From Paracrocinitomix sp039939375 (lineage in GTDB: Bacteria; Bacteroidota; Bacteroidia; Flavobacteriales_D; Crocinitomicaceae), in contig JBDVJO010000001.1 of the NCBI GenBank assembly GCA_039939375.1, positions 1 to 64,000 of the forward strand: a DNA stretch of 64,000 nucleotides. Direction: 5' to 3'. Positions 18,367-28,500 of this stretch are shown piece after piece. The position numbers and the translations under genes were made by a program. Positions within the stretch are counted from its first letter, which is position 1, and the number at the start of each line of letters is the position of its first letter. The notes below the pieces were generated by a model. It was not told the origin of the DNA and did no database searches. It saw only the letters and a program-made list of their open reading frames with translations.

Positions 18367-18519
18367 GACAACAAAAATGCAGATTTTATTTTGATAAAGC
18401 CGAATCCAATCAAACGTTTTAAGCGTATATACGTAAATACTAATGAGTACAATTTTTTATTCATTTGTGAGTTTAACTAATTCCACAACATTATTTAGTA
18501 AATTTACTCATTGCAAACC

Positions 18520-19635
18520 ATGAAAAAATTACTCTTCATCACAGCTTCAATCCTGACAACTGTCTCAGTTTTCAGTCAGCAAGATATTACACCTAAGTAT
18601 TCTAACGAATTCCTTTCAATTGGAGTAGGAGCAGGAGCTTTAGGGATGTCAAACTCAGTAGTGGCGGGAGCAGATGATGTTACTGCAGGGTATTGGAATC
18701 CCTCAGGATTAACTGAAGTAAAAGACTTCATTCAAATTGGTGCCATGCACTCTGAGTATTTTGCCGGAATCGCTAAGTATGATTATATCGGAATCGCAAA
18801 ACCCATTGATGATAAAAGTACAGCTGGTTTTACATTTATTCGTTTCGGAGTAGACGATATACCTAACACCACACAATTAATTGATGCATCAGGTAATATT
18901 GACTATGATAAAATCACAACCTTCACAGCCGGAGATTATGGATTCTTATTTTCATACGCAAGAAAATTACCAGTTGAAGGTTTAAGTGTTGGTGGGAATT
19001 TTAAAGTGATTTATAGACACGTTGGAGATTTTGCAAAGTCTTGGGGATTCGGTCTTGACGGCGGAATCAATTATAAATTAGGTGAGCACTGGAAATTTGG
19101 GGCTGTTATTAGAGACATGACCAGCACTTTCAACGCTTGGTCGTTTGACTTAGATGACCAAATGATTGAGACTTTCCAAGCTACCGGAAATGATATTCCT
19201 CAAAATGGATTAGAGTTAACCGTTCCAAAAATTATTATGGGAGCGCAATACAAAACCAATATCTACAAAGAGTTTTACGTAAAATCTGAAATTGACTTGG
19301 ATTTCAATACAGATGGAAGAAGAAATGTCTTGATCAGAACGAGTCCTATTTCTATTGATCCTCATATTGGTATCGAATTAGGCTATGGAAAGTGGGTGGC
19401 GCTAAGAGCTGGTTTTGGTAATTACCAATGGATTAAAAATTCAGACCTCTCTGAGTCATTAACCTTTCAACCAAACATTGGAATCGGTATAGGATTTAAA
19501 AGTGTAAATATTGATTACGCATTTACAGATATTGGAGATGCTTCAGTGGCACTTTATTCTCACGTTTTCTCATTAAGATTTGGTCTTTCAGACCCTAAGA
19601 AAAAAGATTCAGGCGAACCTTCATTAGATGAATAA
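18520..19635 (+). CDS. PorV/PorQ-family outer-membrane barrel of the type IX secretion system
   Basis: A 371-residue protein. ATG 18520 is preferred to the TTG at 18511 because it starts a signal peptide (MKKLLFITASILTTVSVFSQ). The mature start NEFLSIGVGAGALGMSNS, the phrase DDVTAGYWNPSGL and repeated amphipathic strands mark a PorV/PorQ-family barrel (FadL-like fold). PorV itself shuttles cargo from the T9SS translocon to the PorU sortase. This copy differs from canonical PorV in its N-terminal strand, so I call it a family member rather than PorV. It overlaps the sortase gene by 8 nt, which supports a dedicated barrel-sortase pair. Confidence 0.85.
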   Translation: MKKLLFITASILTTVSVFSQQDITPKYSNEFLSIGVGAGALGMSNSVVAGADDVTAGYWNPSGLTEVKDFIQIGAMHSEYFAGIAKYDYIGIAKPIDDKSTAGFTFIRFGVDDIPNTTQLIDASGNIDYDKITTFTAGDYGFLFSYARKLPVEGLSVGGNFKVIYRHVGDFAKSWGFGLDGGINYKLGEHWKFGAVIRDMTSTFNAWSFDLDDQMIETFQATGNDIPQNGLELTVPKIIMGAQYKTNIYKEFYVKSEIDLDFNTDGRRNVLIRTSPISIDPHIGIELGYGKWVALRAGFGNYQWIKNSDLSESLTFQPNIGIGIGFKSVNIDYAFTDIGDASVALYSHVFSLRFGLSDPKKKDSGEPSLDE

Positions 19636-22600
19636 ATTACTGCTCATATGGTGTTTGTTGATTGGATCAGTCTCTTTTGGTCAATACCATAATGATTGGA
19701 TAGATTATTCTCAAAAATATTACTCTTTTAAAATTGCAAAAGACGGAATGTACCGTCTTGATTATGATGTTTTAAACGCTGCCGGAGTTCCGGTTGCCTC
19801 AATTCAACCTGAGAATTATCAATTGTTCGGGTTTGAAAAAGAACAGCAAATTTTAATTGAAGATGGCGGAGACGGAACATTTGATTCTGGAGATTACATT
19901 GTTTTTTATGCCAAGAAGAATACGACTTGGTTAGATTCATTGATGTATGAAGACCCAGCCGAAATTGCAAATAACTTTTATCCTCATTATAACGATACCA
20001 TCCATTATTTTCTGACCTGGAATAATGCTACCAACAATGAGAGGATTATAGAGGAAACTGATGTGAACTTCACAGCATATACGCCTCAAACGCACTATTT
20101 AAGGCAAGGCGTTGTTGAGTACCATAGTACTTATTTAGAAGGGTATAAAATTGCCGGAATGTCTTATTCTTCTTATGATGCTGGTGAAGGTTGGTTTGGA
20201 CCAGGTGTAGATGCCTCTTTGGCTACGAATTATTCTGATGCCTTAGTCCCGACACCACAATTTTACAATGGCGCCGGTGCTCCAACTGTAAAAGTTAAGG
20301 CGGTTAGTGCAGGTGGTTCAAATGCCGTTCAAACAGGACAAGGCAATCATCATCTGCAGTTGAAATATTCTAATTCTAATATTACCGTAATTGACACCAT
20401 TTTTTCTGGATATCAACTTAATAAACTTGAATTTGAATTCCCCGCTTCTGATTTGGCAGGTGGAACTACAAAAATTAGACATCAAGGAATAAATGATTTG
20501 GGAGTTGCTGCAGATTACCAATACGTATCAAATATTGAAATCATTTATCCGCACAACTTGGGCATGGAAAACTCTTCAAATTTTAAGTTTATTGTCCCAT
20601 TCAACACTGTAGAATCTAAGAGTAGGTATACCATTACAAACTTTATAGGAACAGCTCCGCAGGCTTTTGTAGTTTCTGGTGAAATGAAAAAAATACCATT
20701 ACAAATAACGCCTAGTTTTCAATTTTTAATTCCGAATCAAACCAATGGTCAAGACCAGGAAGTAATCATGATCGATTCGGCACAAATTTCGCCTATCGTT
20801 AATCTTGAGGCTGTAAATGGAACAGGGGATTTTACGAATTATTCGGCCATGTCATTTGATGATAAGTATATGATTATTACGGGTGATGTTCTGATGAGTG
20901 GTGCTTTGGACTATAAAGCATACAGAGAAAGCGCAGCAGGAGGTGGATTTGATGTAGAGATTTACAATGAAAAAGAGATTAATCTGCAATTTGCTGGAGG
21001 CGTATTGAAACATGCTATGGGCCTTAGGCACTTTGTGAAATTTGCCTACGAAAGTGCTACGGTTAAACCGAATAACCTATTTATCATAGGAAAAGGAATT
21101 AGAGAAGCTAATGAAAATGTTTCCTCACAAGCCGGTATTAAACAAAACGCTACCTCTTATAACGAGTGCATTGTTACTGCTTATGGGTATCCAGCTAGTG
21201 ATATTTTATTAACTTCTAATTTATCAGGAAATGGATTAGAACCGCTAATACCGACTGGTAGACTTGCAGCAAAAAACAATCAGGATGTGGCTATTTACTT
21301 AAGTAAAATGATTGAGTTTGAGATAGCGCAAGATCCAAATGCTATTTATGATATTCCATCTAAATTATGGCAGAAGCACATTTTGCATTTTGGTGGTGGA
21401 GCAGATGCTCAAGAACAGTATCAGTTCAGAAACTATCTCTATCAATATGAAACTTATTTAGAAGACACCTTGTTTGGTGGGCATGTGAATTCTTTCTTTA
21501 AAACAGTTTCAGATCCGATTGACCCCGTAACTCTATTTGAAGTAAATGACTTTATTGCTGATGGTGTGTCGTTGATGACATTTTTTGGGCATGCCGCTGC
21601 AGATGGCTTTGATCAAAATGTTGATGACCCAGCAAATTGGAATAATAAAGGTAAATATCCAATCACCGTTGGAAATGCTTGTTTGACAGGGAATATTTTT
21701 GAGCCAACCGCATTTAGTACTTCTGAAGAATATGTTTTAATTGAAGACGCAGGATCAATTGCGTTCTTAGCAAATGTAAAACAAGCTTTTTCAAACTCTC
21801 TGCATGCATATTCTTCTATCCTCTTTAATAAAATATCAGCAGAGGGCTATGGAGTCTCGCTAGGAGAGAATGTAAAAAATACAATTGATGAAATGGAACA
21901 GGGGACAACCTTGTCTTTTGGTGCATATAACGTAGCAACGCAAATGACCTTGCATGGCGATCCTGCGTTGAAAGTGAACTATCATGAAAAACCAGAATTA
22001 GAAATTAATCAATCCACGGTATTTATCACACCTGAAACGGTTGACCTCAGTGCAGATTCAATAGATGTTAATGTTGTGGTTTATAATTTAGGAAAGGCAT
22101 TTAAAGATACCTTTGCAATAGAATTAACAAGATCATTTCCTAATAATGGTCCAGATTCCGTTTACACAAAATACATAGCTGGTGTTGATTATGTGGATAC
22201 AATTGTGTTTACAATTCCCTTTTACAATAACATTGCAATTGGTGTAAATGAATTTGAAGTAATTGTTGATCAGCCTTCTGTGATTGATGAACAATATGAT
22301 GAAATTGGCAATAACCAGCTTATTTTTCAAGAGATTTTTGACGTGGACGGTATATATCCAGTTTGGCCTTATGATTTTGCAGTGGTTCCAAAAGATACAA
22401 TCACATTAAAAGGTTCAACTGTGAATCCTTTTGCTGATTTAGGTAATTATCGATTTGAAATTGATACCACAGATTTATTTAACAGCCCTGAGCATAGATA
22501 TGCAATGAAATCCTCATTGGGCGGAGTAGTAGAGGTAGCGTATAATGAGTGGTTAAATGTTGGCTCTAATGCTGCAGATGAGTTGATTCTTGAAGACAGT

Positions 22601-24787
22601 ATGGTTTATTTTTGGAGAGTGGCGGTTGAAGATACAGGAGCTTATTACTGGATAGAAAGTTCGTTCCAGCACATCAATAATAAAACAGGTTGGGGGCAAG
22701 ACCATTTCTTTCAATTTAAAAACAATGATTTCTTATTTCTAGATTATGATAGACCATCCAGAAAAAGGCTTTTTGGTCCGGCATTTAAGACGATTGATTG
22801 TGATGTCTACGGAAATGCAACGGCTTTTTTAGAAACGGCTTTCACTTTATACCATATTGACGGTGAAATTGCTGAGTATAATTTCTGTACAACGAACCCG
22901 CAGATTCTGGTCTGTGTAATTGATCCGGTAACACTTAAACCATGGGGAACCTACTATGACTATGGAGGTGGGAATATTGCCAACCCTACACACAACTTTG
23001 GAAATCACAATAATAATGGTGGATGTCGACCTAGAGTTGAAAACCACTTTTCATTTTGGCAAGGAATTCCAACTGAAATGGATGCCTTTGATAATATGAT
23101 CGCCAACGAAATTCCAGATGGACATTTTATTCTAGTTTATTCAGCACGATACGCAGACTTTTCAATGTGGGATTCAGACAATTACAATACCTTCGCCTCA
23201 TTGGGGGCTGATAGTTTGGCAATTACCCAAACTAATGATCGACCTTTTATTTTGTTTACAAGAAAAGGCAACACTGCTGGTACCGGAACAACTGTGGAAG
23301 CCGGAGGAACCAAAGAAGTGTTTGGCTCAGATATATCCGAGTTTATCTCATTGGCAGATACGTTGTGGGGATTTGATTTCTATGGTTCAGAAAGTTCTCC
23401 GATAATAGGTCCTACGACAGCATGGGATGCTATGTATTGGAGCCTAGATTCTCTAGAGACTCCAACAGACGATTCAACACGTATGCTGATTTATGGAGTT
23501 GACTGGGCTGGGTCTAAAACAAAATTAATAGATACACTGGTTAACCCGGTTGATTCAATTTTAGATCTTGATATTCATGTGGACGCTACAGTTTATCCAT
23601 TTATTCAATTAAATGCACAGCAATACGATAAAACCGGCTTCACACCATCTCAAATTGATCGTTGGCATGTGCTTTACGAAGATATTCCTGAAGCTGCTTT
23701 AGATGGCTCAGCAGGTGTTTATTGGATTCCTGGAGACTCTCTTTATGAAGGGCAAGAAATAGCTGTGGCATTTGATGTGAAAAATATTTCTGATATTCCA
23801 ATGGATTCTATACTTATTAATTACTGGGTAGAAGATGCGAACCACGTCATTTATCCTTTACCTTATCCTAGACAAGATTCACTGAGAGTTGGCTCAACAA
23901 TTCGAGACACTATCCAATTAGGTTCATTTGCTCTTGAAGGATTAAACAGTTTGTGGGTTGAAGTAAATCCTTATGTGAGCAGTTTTGAAAAAGACCAAAT
24001 TGAAAAGTATCATTTTAATAACAAAGGGCAATTACCATTTAATGTAATTGGTGATGATCAAAATCCAATTCTGGATGTGACCTTTAACGGATATCATATT
24101 TTAAACGGTGATATTGTCTCTCCAACATCTGAAATTATTATCACCTTAAAAGATGATAATCCTTATTTAGTGATGGATGAGGAAGCAGATACCGCTTTGT
24201 TTGGGATTTACTTGACGTCACCTGATGGTCTTCAAAAAAGACTGGCTTTCAGAAATTCATTAGGAGAACCATTGATGGAATGGGTGCCAGCAGATCCTTC
24301 TAATTTAAAGTTTAAAATCATCATTAATGAAAATTTAGACCAAGACGGGACCTATAGATTGCTCGTACAAGGAACCGATAAGAGTGGTAATATTTCAGGA
24401 GATTTTGATTATGATATTGAATTTGAAGTGGATCATAATTCTTCTATCACTAACTTGATGAACTACCCTAATCCATTCACAACTTCAACCAGGTTTGTGT
24501 TTACATTGACAGGAGCTGAGGTTCCAGACGAATTTACCATTCAAATCATGAATGTTTCAGGAACGGTCGTAAGAGAAATTACCAGTGATGAACTCGGCGA
24601 TATCCAAATCGGAAGAAATATTACGGAATTTGAATGGGATGGCACAGATGAATTTGGCGATAAATTAGCCCGCGGTGTGTACTTGTATCGCGTAATTGTC
24701 AAAATGAACGGAGAAGATATTGAACACCGAGAATCTGGGGCTGATCAATATTTCAAAAAATCCTTCGGTAAAATGTACCTGCTTTAA
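19628..24787 (+). CDS. porU2: Type IX secretion C25-family sortase, PorU2-like
   Basis: A 1719-residue exported protein. The signal peptide is followed by an N-terminal prodomain-like region (DYSQKYYSFKIAKDGMYRLD). A C25 gingipain-like protease domain (~435-800) carries the catalytic pair in FFGHAAADGF (His655) and GNACLTG (Cys685). A long beta-sandwich region follows, then a C-terminal FlgD-like/sorting domain (NYPNPFTTSTRF, WDGTDEFGDKLARGVYLYRV). PorU sortases remove the sorting domain of T9SS cargo and attach it to the surface. The N-terminal sequence and the adjacent PorV/PorQ-family gene fit the PorU2 paralogue better than PorU. It is larger than the ~1100-1300 residues usual for PorU. 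Confidence 0.8.
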   Translation: MNKLLLIWCLLIGSVSFGQYHNDWIDYSQKYYSFKIAKDGMYRLDYDVLNAAGVPVASIQPENYQLFGFEKEQQILIEDGGDGTFDSGDYIVFYAKKNTTWLDSLMYEDPAEIANNFYPHYNDTIHYFLTWNNATNNERIIEETDVNFTAYTPQTHYLRQGVVEYHSTYLEGYKIAGMSYSSYDAGEGWFGPGVDASLATNYSDALVPTPQFYNGAGAPTVKVKAVSAGGSNAVQTGQGNHHLQLKYSNSNITVIDTIFSGYQLNKLEFEFPASDLAGGTTKIRHQGINDLGVAADYQYVSNIEIIYPHNLGMENSSNFKFIVPFNTVESKSRYTITNFIGTAPQAFVVSGEMKKIPLQITPSFQFLIPNQTNGQDQEVIMIDSAQISPIVNLEAVNGTGDFTNYSAMSFDDKYMIITGDVLMSGALDYKAYRESAAGGGFDVEIYNEKEINLQFAGGVLKHAMGLRHFVKFAYESATVKPNNLFIIGKGIREANENVSSQAGIKQNATSYNECIVTAYGYPASDILLTSNLSGNGLEPLIPTGRLAAKNNQDVAIYLSKMIEFEIAQDPNAIYDIPSKLWQKHILHFGGGADAQEQYQFRNYLYQYETYLEDTLFGGHVNSFFKTVSDPIDPVTLFEVNDFIADGVSLMTFFGHAAADGFDQNVDDPANWNNKGKYPITVGNACLTGNIFEPTAFSTSEEYVLIEDAGSIAFLANVKQAFSNSLHAYSSILFNKISAEGYGVSLGENVKNTIDEMEQGTTLSFGAYNVATQMTLHGDPALKVNYHEKPELEINQSTVFITPETVDLSADSIDVNVVVYNLGKAFKDTFAIELTRSFPNNGPDSVYTKYIAGVDYVDTIVFTIPFYNNIAIGVNEFEVIVDQPSVIDEQYDEIGNNQLIFQEIFDVDGIYPVWPYDFAVVPKDTITLKGSTVNPFADLGNYRFEIDTTDLFNSPEHRYAMKSSLGGVVEVAYNEWLNVGSNAADELILEDSMVYFWRVAVEDTGAYYWIESSFQHINNKTGWGQDHFFQFKNNDFLFLDYDRPSRKRLFGPAFKTIDCDVYGNATAFLETAFTLYHIDGEIAEYNFCTTNPQILVCVIDPVTLKPWGTYYDYGGGNIANPTHNFGNHNNNGGCRPRVENHFSFWQGIPTEMDAFDNMIANEIPDGHFILVYSARYADFSMWDSDNYNTFASLGADSLAITQTNDRPFILFTRKGNTAGTGTTVEAGGTKEVFGSDISEFISLADTLWGFDFYGSESSPIIGPTTAWDAMYWSLDSLETPTDDSTRMLIYGVDWAGSKTKLIDTLVNPVDSILDLDIHVDATVYPFIQLNAQQYDKTGFTPSQIDRWHVLYEDIPEAALDGSAGVYWIPGDSLYEGQEIAVAFDVKNISDIPMDSILINYWVEDANHVIYPLPYPRQDSLRVGSTIRDTIQLGSFALEGLNSLWVEVNPYVSSFEKDQIEKYHFNNKGQLPFNVIGDDQNPILDVTFNGYHILNGDIVSPTSEIIITLKDDNPYLVMDEEADTALFGIYLTSPDGLQKRLAFRNSLGEPLMEWVPADPSNLKFKIIINENLDQDGTYRLLVQGTDKSGNISGDFDYDIEFEVDHNSSITNLMNYPNPFTTSTRFVFTLTGAEVPDEFTIQIMNVSGTVVREITSDELGDIQIGRNITEFEWDGTDEFGDKLARGVYLYRVIVKMNGEDIEHRESGADQYFKKSFGKMYLL

Positions 24788-24842
24788 ATGCGCGCATAAC
24801 AAATCTAAGTTGGTTTAGAACTAATTTGTTAGTCTGTAAGAT

Positions 24843-24860
24843 ACTGCTTAGCAGTTTTTT
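24843..24860 (+). terminator. Terminator after the sortase gene
   Basis: A short stem (ACTGC with GCAGT, loop TTA) is followed by a run of six T. The rest of the 257-nt gap to 25045 is AT rich with no other element I can name. Confidence 0.6.
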
Positions 24861-25044
24861 AGTTTATTTATTTTTCGGTTTTCCGCTTATCCAAATTTAC
24901 TATCCGTTTAAATAAATTTGCCAATATTCACTTTCTATATTCTTGGTAGACAACCTCAGTTAATTATATTCGTCTGATAAATTGTTAACATACGCTTAAC
25001 GTTTTATTATAAAATTGAACATTTGAACCTCAAAAAAACTAATT

Positions 25045-25536
25045 ATGCCCAGAAAAGCGTTTCTGTGCCTTGTTTTGCTAGCAACTAGCATTTATAGTTA
25101 TGCGCAAAATAATACACAACAAGATCTACCTCAGGTATTTGAGAAGTCTACTCCTCAAGAAGAAATTGCACGTTTAGAAGATAAAAAGTTCAAACTGAAC
25201 TTAAGATTAACTGAGCTTAAAGAAAAAGATGCATTCGGAAATGCTGAAGAAATCATCCGAATTGAAGGAATGTTGGCTTATGTTGAGGCAAAAATTGAAA
25301 AGCAACAAAAGATTTTAAACTCAACCCAACATGCTGAAAAATCAGGGATCCCGCAAAAAGGAGCACTTTCTGAAGCTGACTATCGAGCAAAAAAATTAGA
25401 ATTTCATAATCAAAACGTTGATAAAGAACCAATGGTGATCAAAACAACGCTTACAAGATATGAATTTGAAAAACTACCTAAGGAGCGTCAAGAAAAGATC
25501 TTGAGTATGCCTGAACGTTACACTATTGTTGATTAA
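25045..25536 (+). CDS. Small exported helical protein of unknown function
   Basis: A 163-residue protein with signal peptide MPRKAFLCLVLLATSIYSYAQ. The rest is highly charged and mostly helical, with a likely coiled coil at about 45-95 (EEIARLEDKKFKLNLRLTEL). There is no membrane segment or sorting domain, and I recognise no family. It ends 14 nt before the giant type B T9SS cargo gene, so the two almost certainly form an operon. It could be a periplasmic partner of that cargo, but this is inferred from position alone. Confidence 0.6.
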   Translation: MPRKAFLCLVLLATSIYSYAQNNTQQDLPQVFEKSTPQEEIARLEDKKFKLNLRLTELKEKDAFGNAEEIIRIEGMLAYVEAKIEKQQKILNSTQHAEKSGIPQKGALSEADYRAKKLEFHNQNVDKEPMVIKTTLTRYEFEKLPKERQEKILSMPERYTIVD

Positions 25537-25550
25537 TTGCCCCCTCAATC

Positions 25551-28500
25551 ATGAAAAAGTTATTATTAAGTATTCAATTCGTTTTCGTTTTGGCTTGGCA
25601 AGTATCAGCCCAATGTCCATTCGATAACACTTTTATTTTAGATGCCACCCCACCTTCTTGTCCAGGTACTTTTACTGTTGGATGTATGAACGGAGGAGAG
25701 TATGTTACCGTAAATTTAATTGCGGGAAATACATACACCTTTTCAACTTGTGGAGGAACCATTCTAGATACAGAACTTACCCTTTATAATGCTGCAGGAA
25801 CCACTGTGTTGGCATCAAATGATGATGACTGCGGAGTTCAGTCTACAATTACGTATGTTCCTGGAGTGAATGAAACAGTAAATTTATTGTTAGATGAATT
25901 TCCTTGTTCCAATTCAGGTGCTTGTATTGATCTTGAAATTACCTGTACTCCACCCGTGCAGTCAGGAAACGGGTGTAATACCGATATTACCATTTGTACA
26001 CCAGGATTAGCGGGTCCTTTTGGATTTAACACGCCGGGTCCCCCTGTAAGTACTTGTTTAGATTTCTTTGGTCCTGACTACGCATACATTGTATTGTATA
26101 TTACTCAAAGTGGTCCTTTAGAAATGGAAATTAATGGTGATGCCAATTCTGGATTTATGGATGTTGCAATATTTGATGTGCCACCTGGTGAAGATCCTTG
26201 TGTTGCATCACAAAATAACGCAAACGAATTAGGATGTAATTATGCCTTAGGTTCAGATGGTTGCAATCAATTCGGTAATTCATTCCCTTGTCCTTCGTTT
26301 GTCCCTTCACCAAATGTTACTGCTGGTGATGTAGTTCTGATAGTGGTAGAAAACTGGAGTGGTACATCAACCAACTTTACTATGGACTTGGCGCCACCAC
26401 CAGCTGCTCAAACTGGTCCGCCTGACCCTACAATTAACCCTGCTGGTCCATTTTGTGATGATGATCCAGCTTTCCAAATGACTGCTGTGAACACTGGAGG
26501 TGATTGGACAGGACCTGGAATTTCATTGACTGGTATGTTTGACCCAGCTACAGCTGGTGTTGGTACCCACAATATTGATTATTCAATTGGTGCTCCTCCT
26601 TGTCAAGCAGCATCTAGTACAACGATAGATGTTGTTTCCTGTTCTTCATGTTTGATTACAAATATGACGGCAAATATTGGTGCTTGTAACGCCGGACCTG
26701 GAGATTACGAAACCACTGGGATTGTAGAATTTTCAACTCCTCCAACAACGGGTCAATTAATTGTAGAAGACTGTAATGGAAACCAGCACGTATTTAATGC
26801 GCCATTCACTTCTCCAGTAAATTATACGATCTCTGGTCAAACTCCAGATGGTGGCGCTTGTGATATCACGGCTTACTTTACAGATGATGTTGCTTGTACA
26901 CAGACAATACCTTATGTTGCGCCAACTTGTCCTTGTAATATTGACGTGTTTAACGCAAACATTGGTTTATGTGATCAAAACACAGATACTTATCAGATGT
27001 CTGGTGATGTCGAGTTTACTTCAGCTCCAGCAGGTGGTACACTGGTAATTGAAGTTGATAATGGAAGTACAATTTATGATACCATCATCAACCCTCCTTT
27101 TGTTTCTCCTCAAACATGGAGTATTACAGGTATTCCTTCGGATGGAGCAGCAAGTACTGTAACCGTTTATTTTTCAAACGACATTGGTTGTACCAACTCA
27201 ATCTTATACAATGCACCTACTTCATGTGCTTGTAGTGCTGATTTGGGTACTTTTTCTACCAACATCACAGGAGATAGTCCGAATACGGATGTTTTATGTT
27301 ATGGAGACGTAATTGATATTACTTCAAATAATGATTGGACAGGACCTGGAGAGATGTTTAATCCTCCTGGACCTCCTTATACACCTGGCGTTTCATGGTT
27401 AATGTATAGCTGTCCTCCAACAGTGGCGTTAACGCCAAATTTGGTAGATAATGTTCCAGATGACCCATGTTTTATTGGGTTGATTTCTGATACAGATATG
27501 AATGATGTGAATGATTTAGGATGGATTAATTCATTCCCTCCGGGAACCTTTACAGATAATATTATCTACTGGGTGCCAATCACAATGTACAGCCAGGCAA
27601 ACGGAACCTATAGTTATGTAAACGGAACCATGCCTTGTTACGAGTTAGGCGCTCCTTTCCCAGTTCAGTACTTACCAGAATTTACTTCTTCAGATGTAGA
27701 AGACTGCTTAGCAGGAACAGCTGTAGTAACTGTGAATGGAGGATTACCTGAACTTGACGGATCAAACTTTACGGCAAGTAACTTATTGCCAGCAACAGCA
27801 TCATTTGTGAATACAACAGCTACGCATGGCGGAACAATTACGATTGATGGTTTAGAAGGTGGTGATATGTGGTCATTCACAGTTGATGACGGAAATGGAT
27901 GTCCTTACACGATTACAGGTGGACCGTTCCCTCCATTAGAGGATCCAGGTTTTTCATATACCGGCGGAACTTGGTGTACAAATGATCCTAACCAGAATCC
28001 AACGTTAACAGGAACTCCAGGTGGAACTTATACTTCTGCTCCAGCAGGATTATCACTGAACGCGGTTTCAGGTCAAATCAACACGACAACTTCAACTCCT
28101 GGTACTTATGATGTAACATATACAACTCCGGGTGCTTGTTTTGACGATTCTACAGTAACTGTAACGATAAACCAAGAACCTACAGTTGACCCAGTTTTAG
28201 ATCAAACTATTTGTGAAGGAGATAACTTCGTTGATATTAATTTTACAGGAACAGCAGGTGCTACATTTGATTGGACAAATGACAACATCAATATTGGTCA
28301 AGGTGCAGCCGGAACTGGTGATATTTTATCTTTCGCAGGAACAACTACAGGTGTTCAGGAAGTTGCCAATTTCGTTGTAACTCCAACCTTAAACGGATGC
28401 ATAGGAAATCCAGAAAACTTTACACTTACCGTAGATCAACAAGAAGATGCGACATTTACTTACCCAGCTGCTTCATGGTGTACAACTGAAGCTCCGGCAG

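Noticed and set aside
18424..18433. 10-bp palindrome CGTATATACG in the pssA/PorV-like divergent gap
   Set aside because: Short AT-rich palindromes arise easily by chance, and no second copy or promoter alignment supports it.
18520..19635. Calling this gene porV outright
   Set aside because: The N-terminal strand differs from that of canonical PorV, so only the PorV/PorQ family can be supported.
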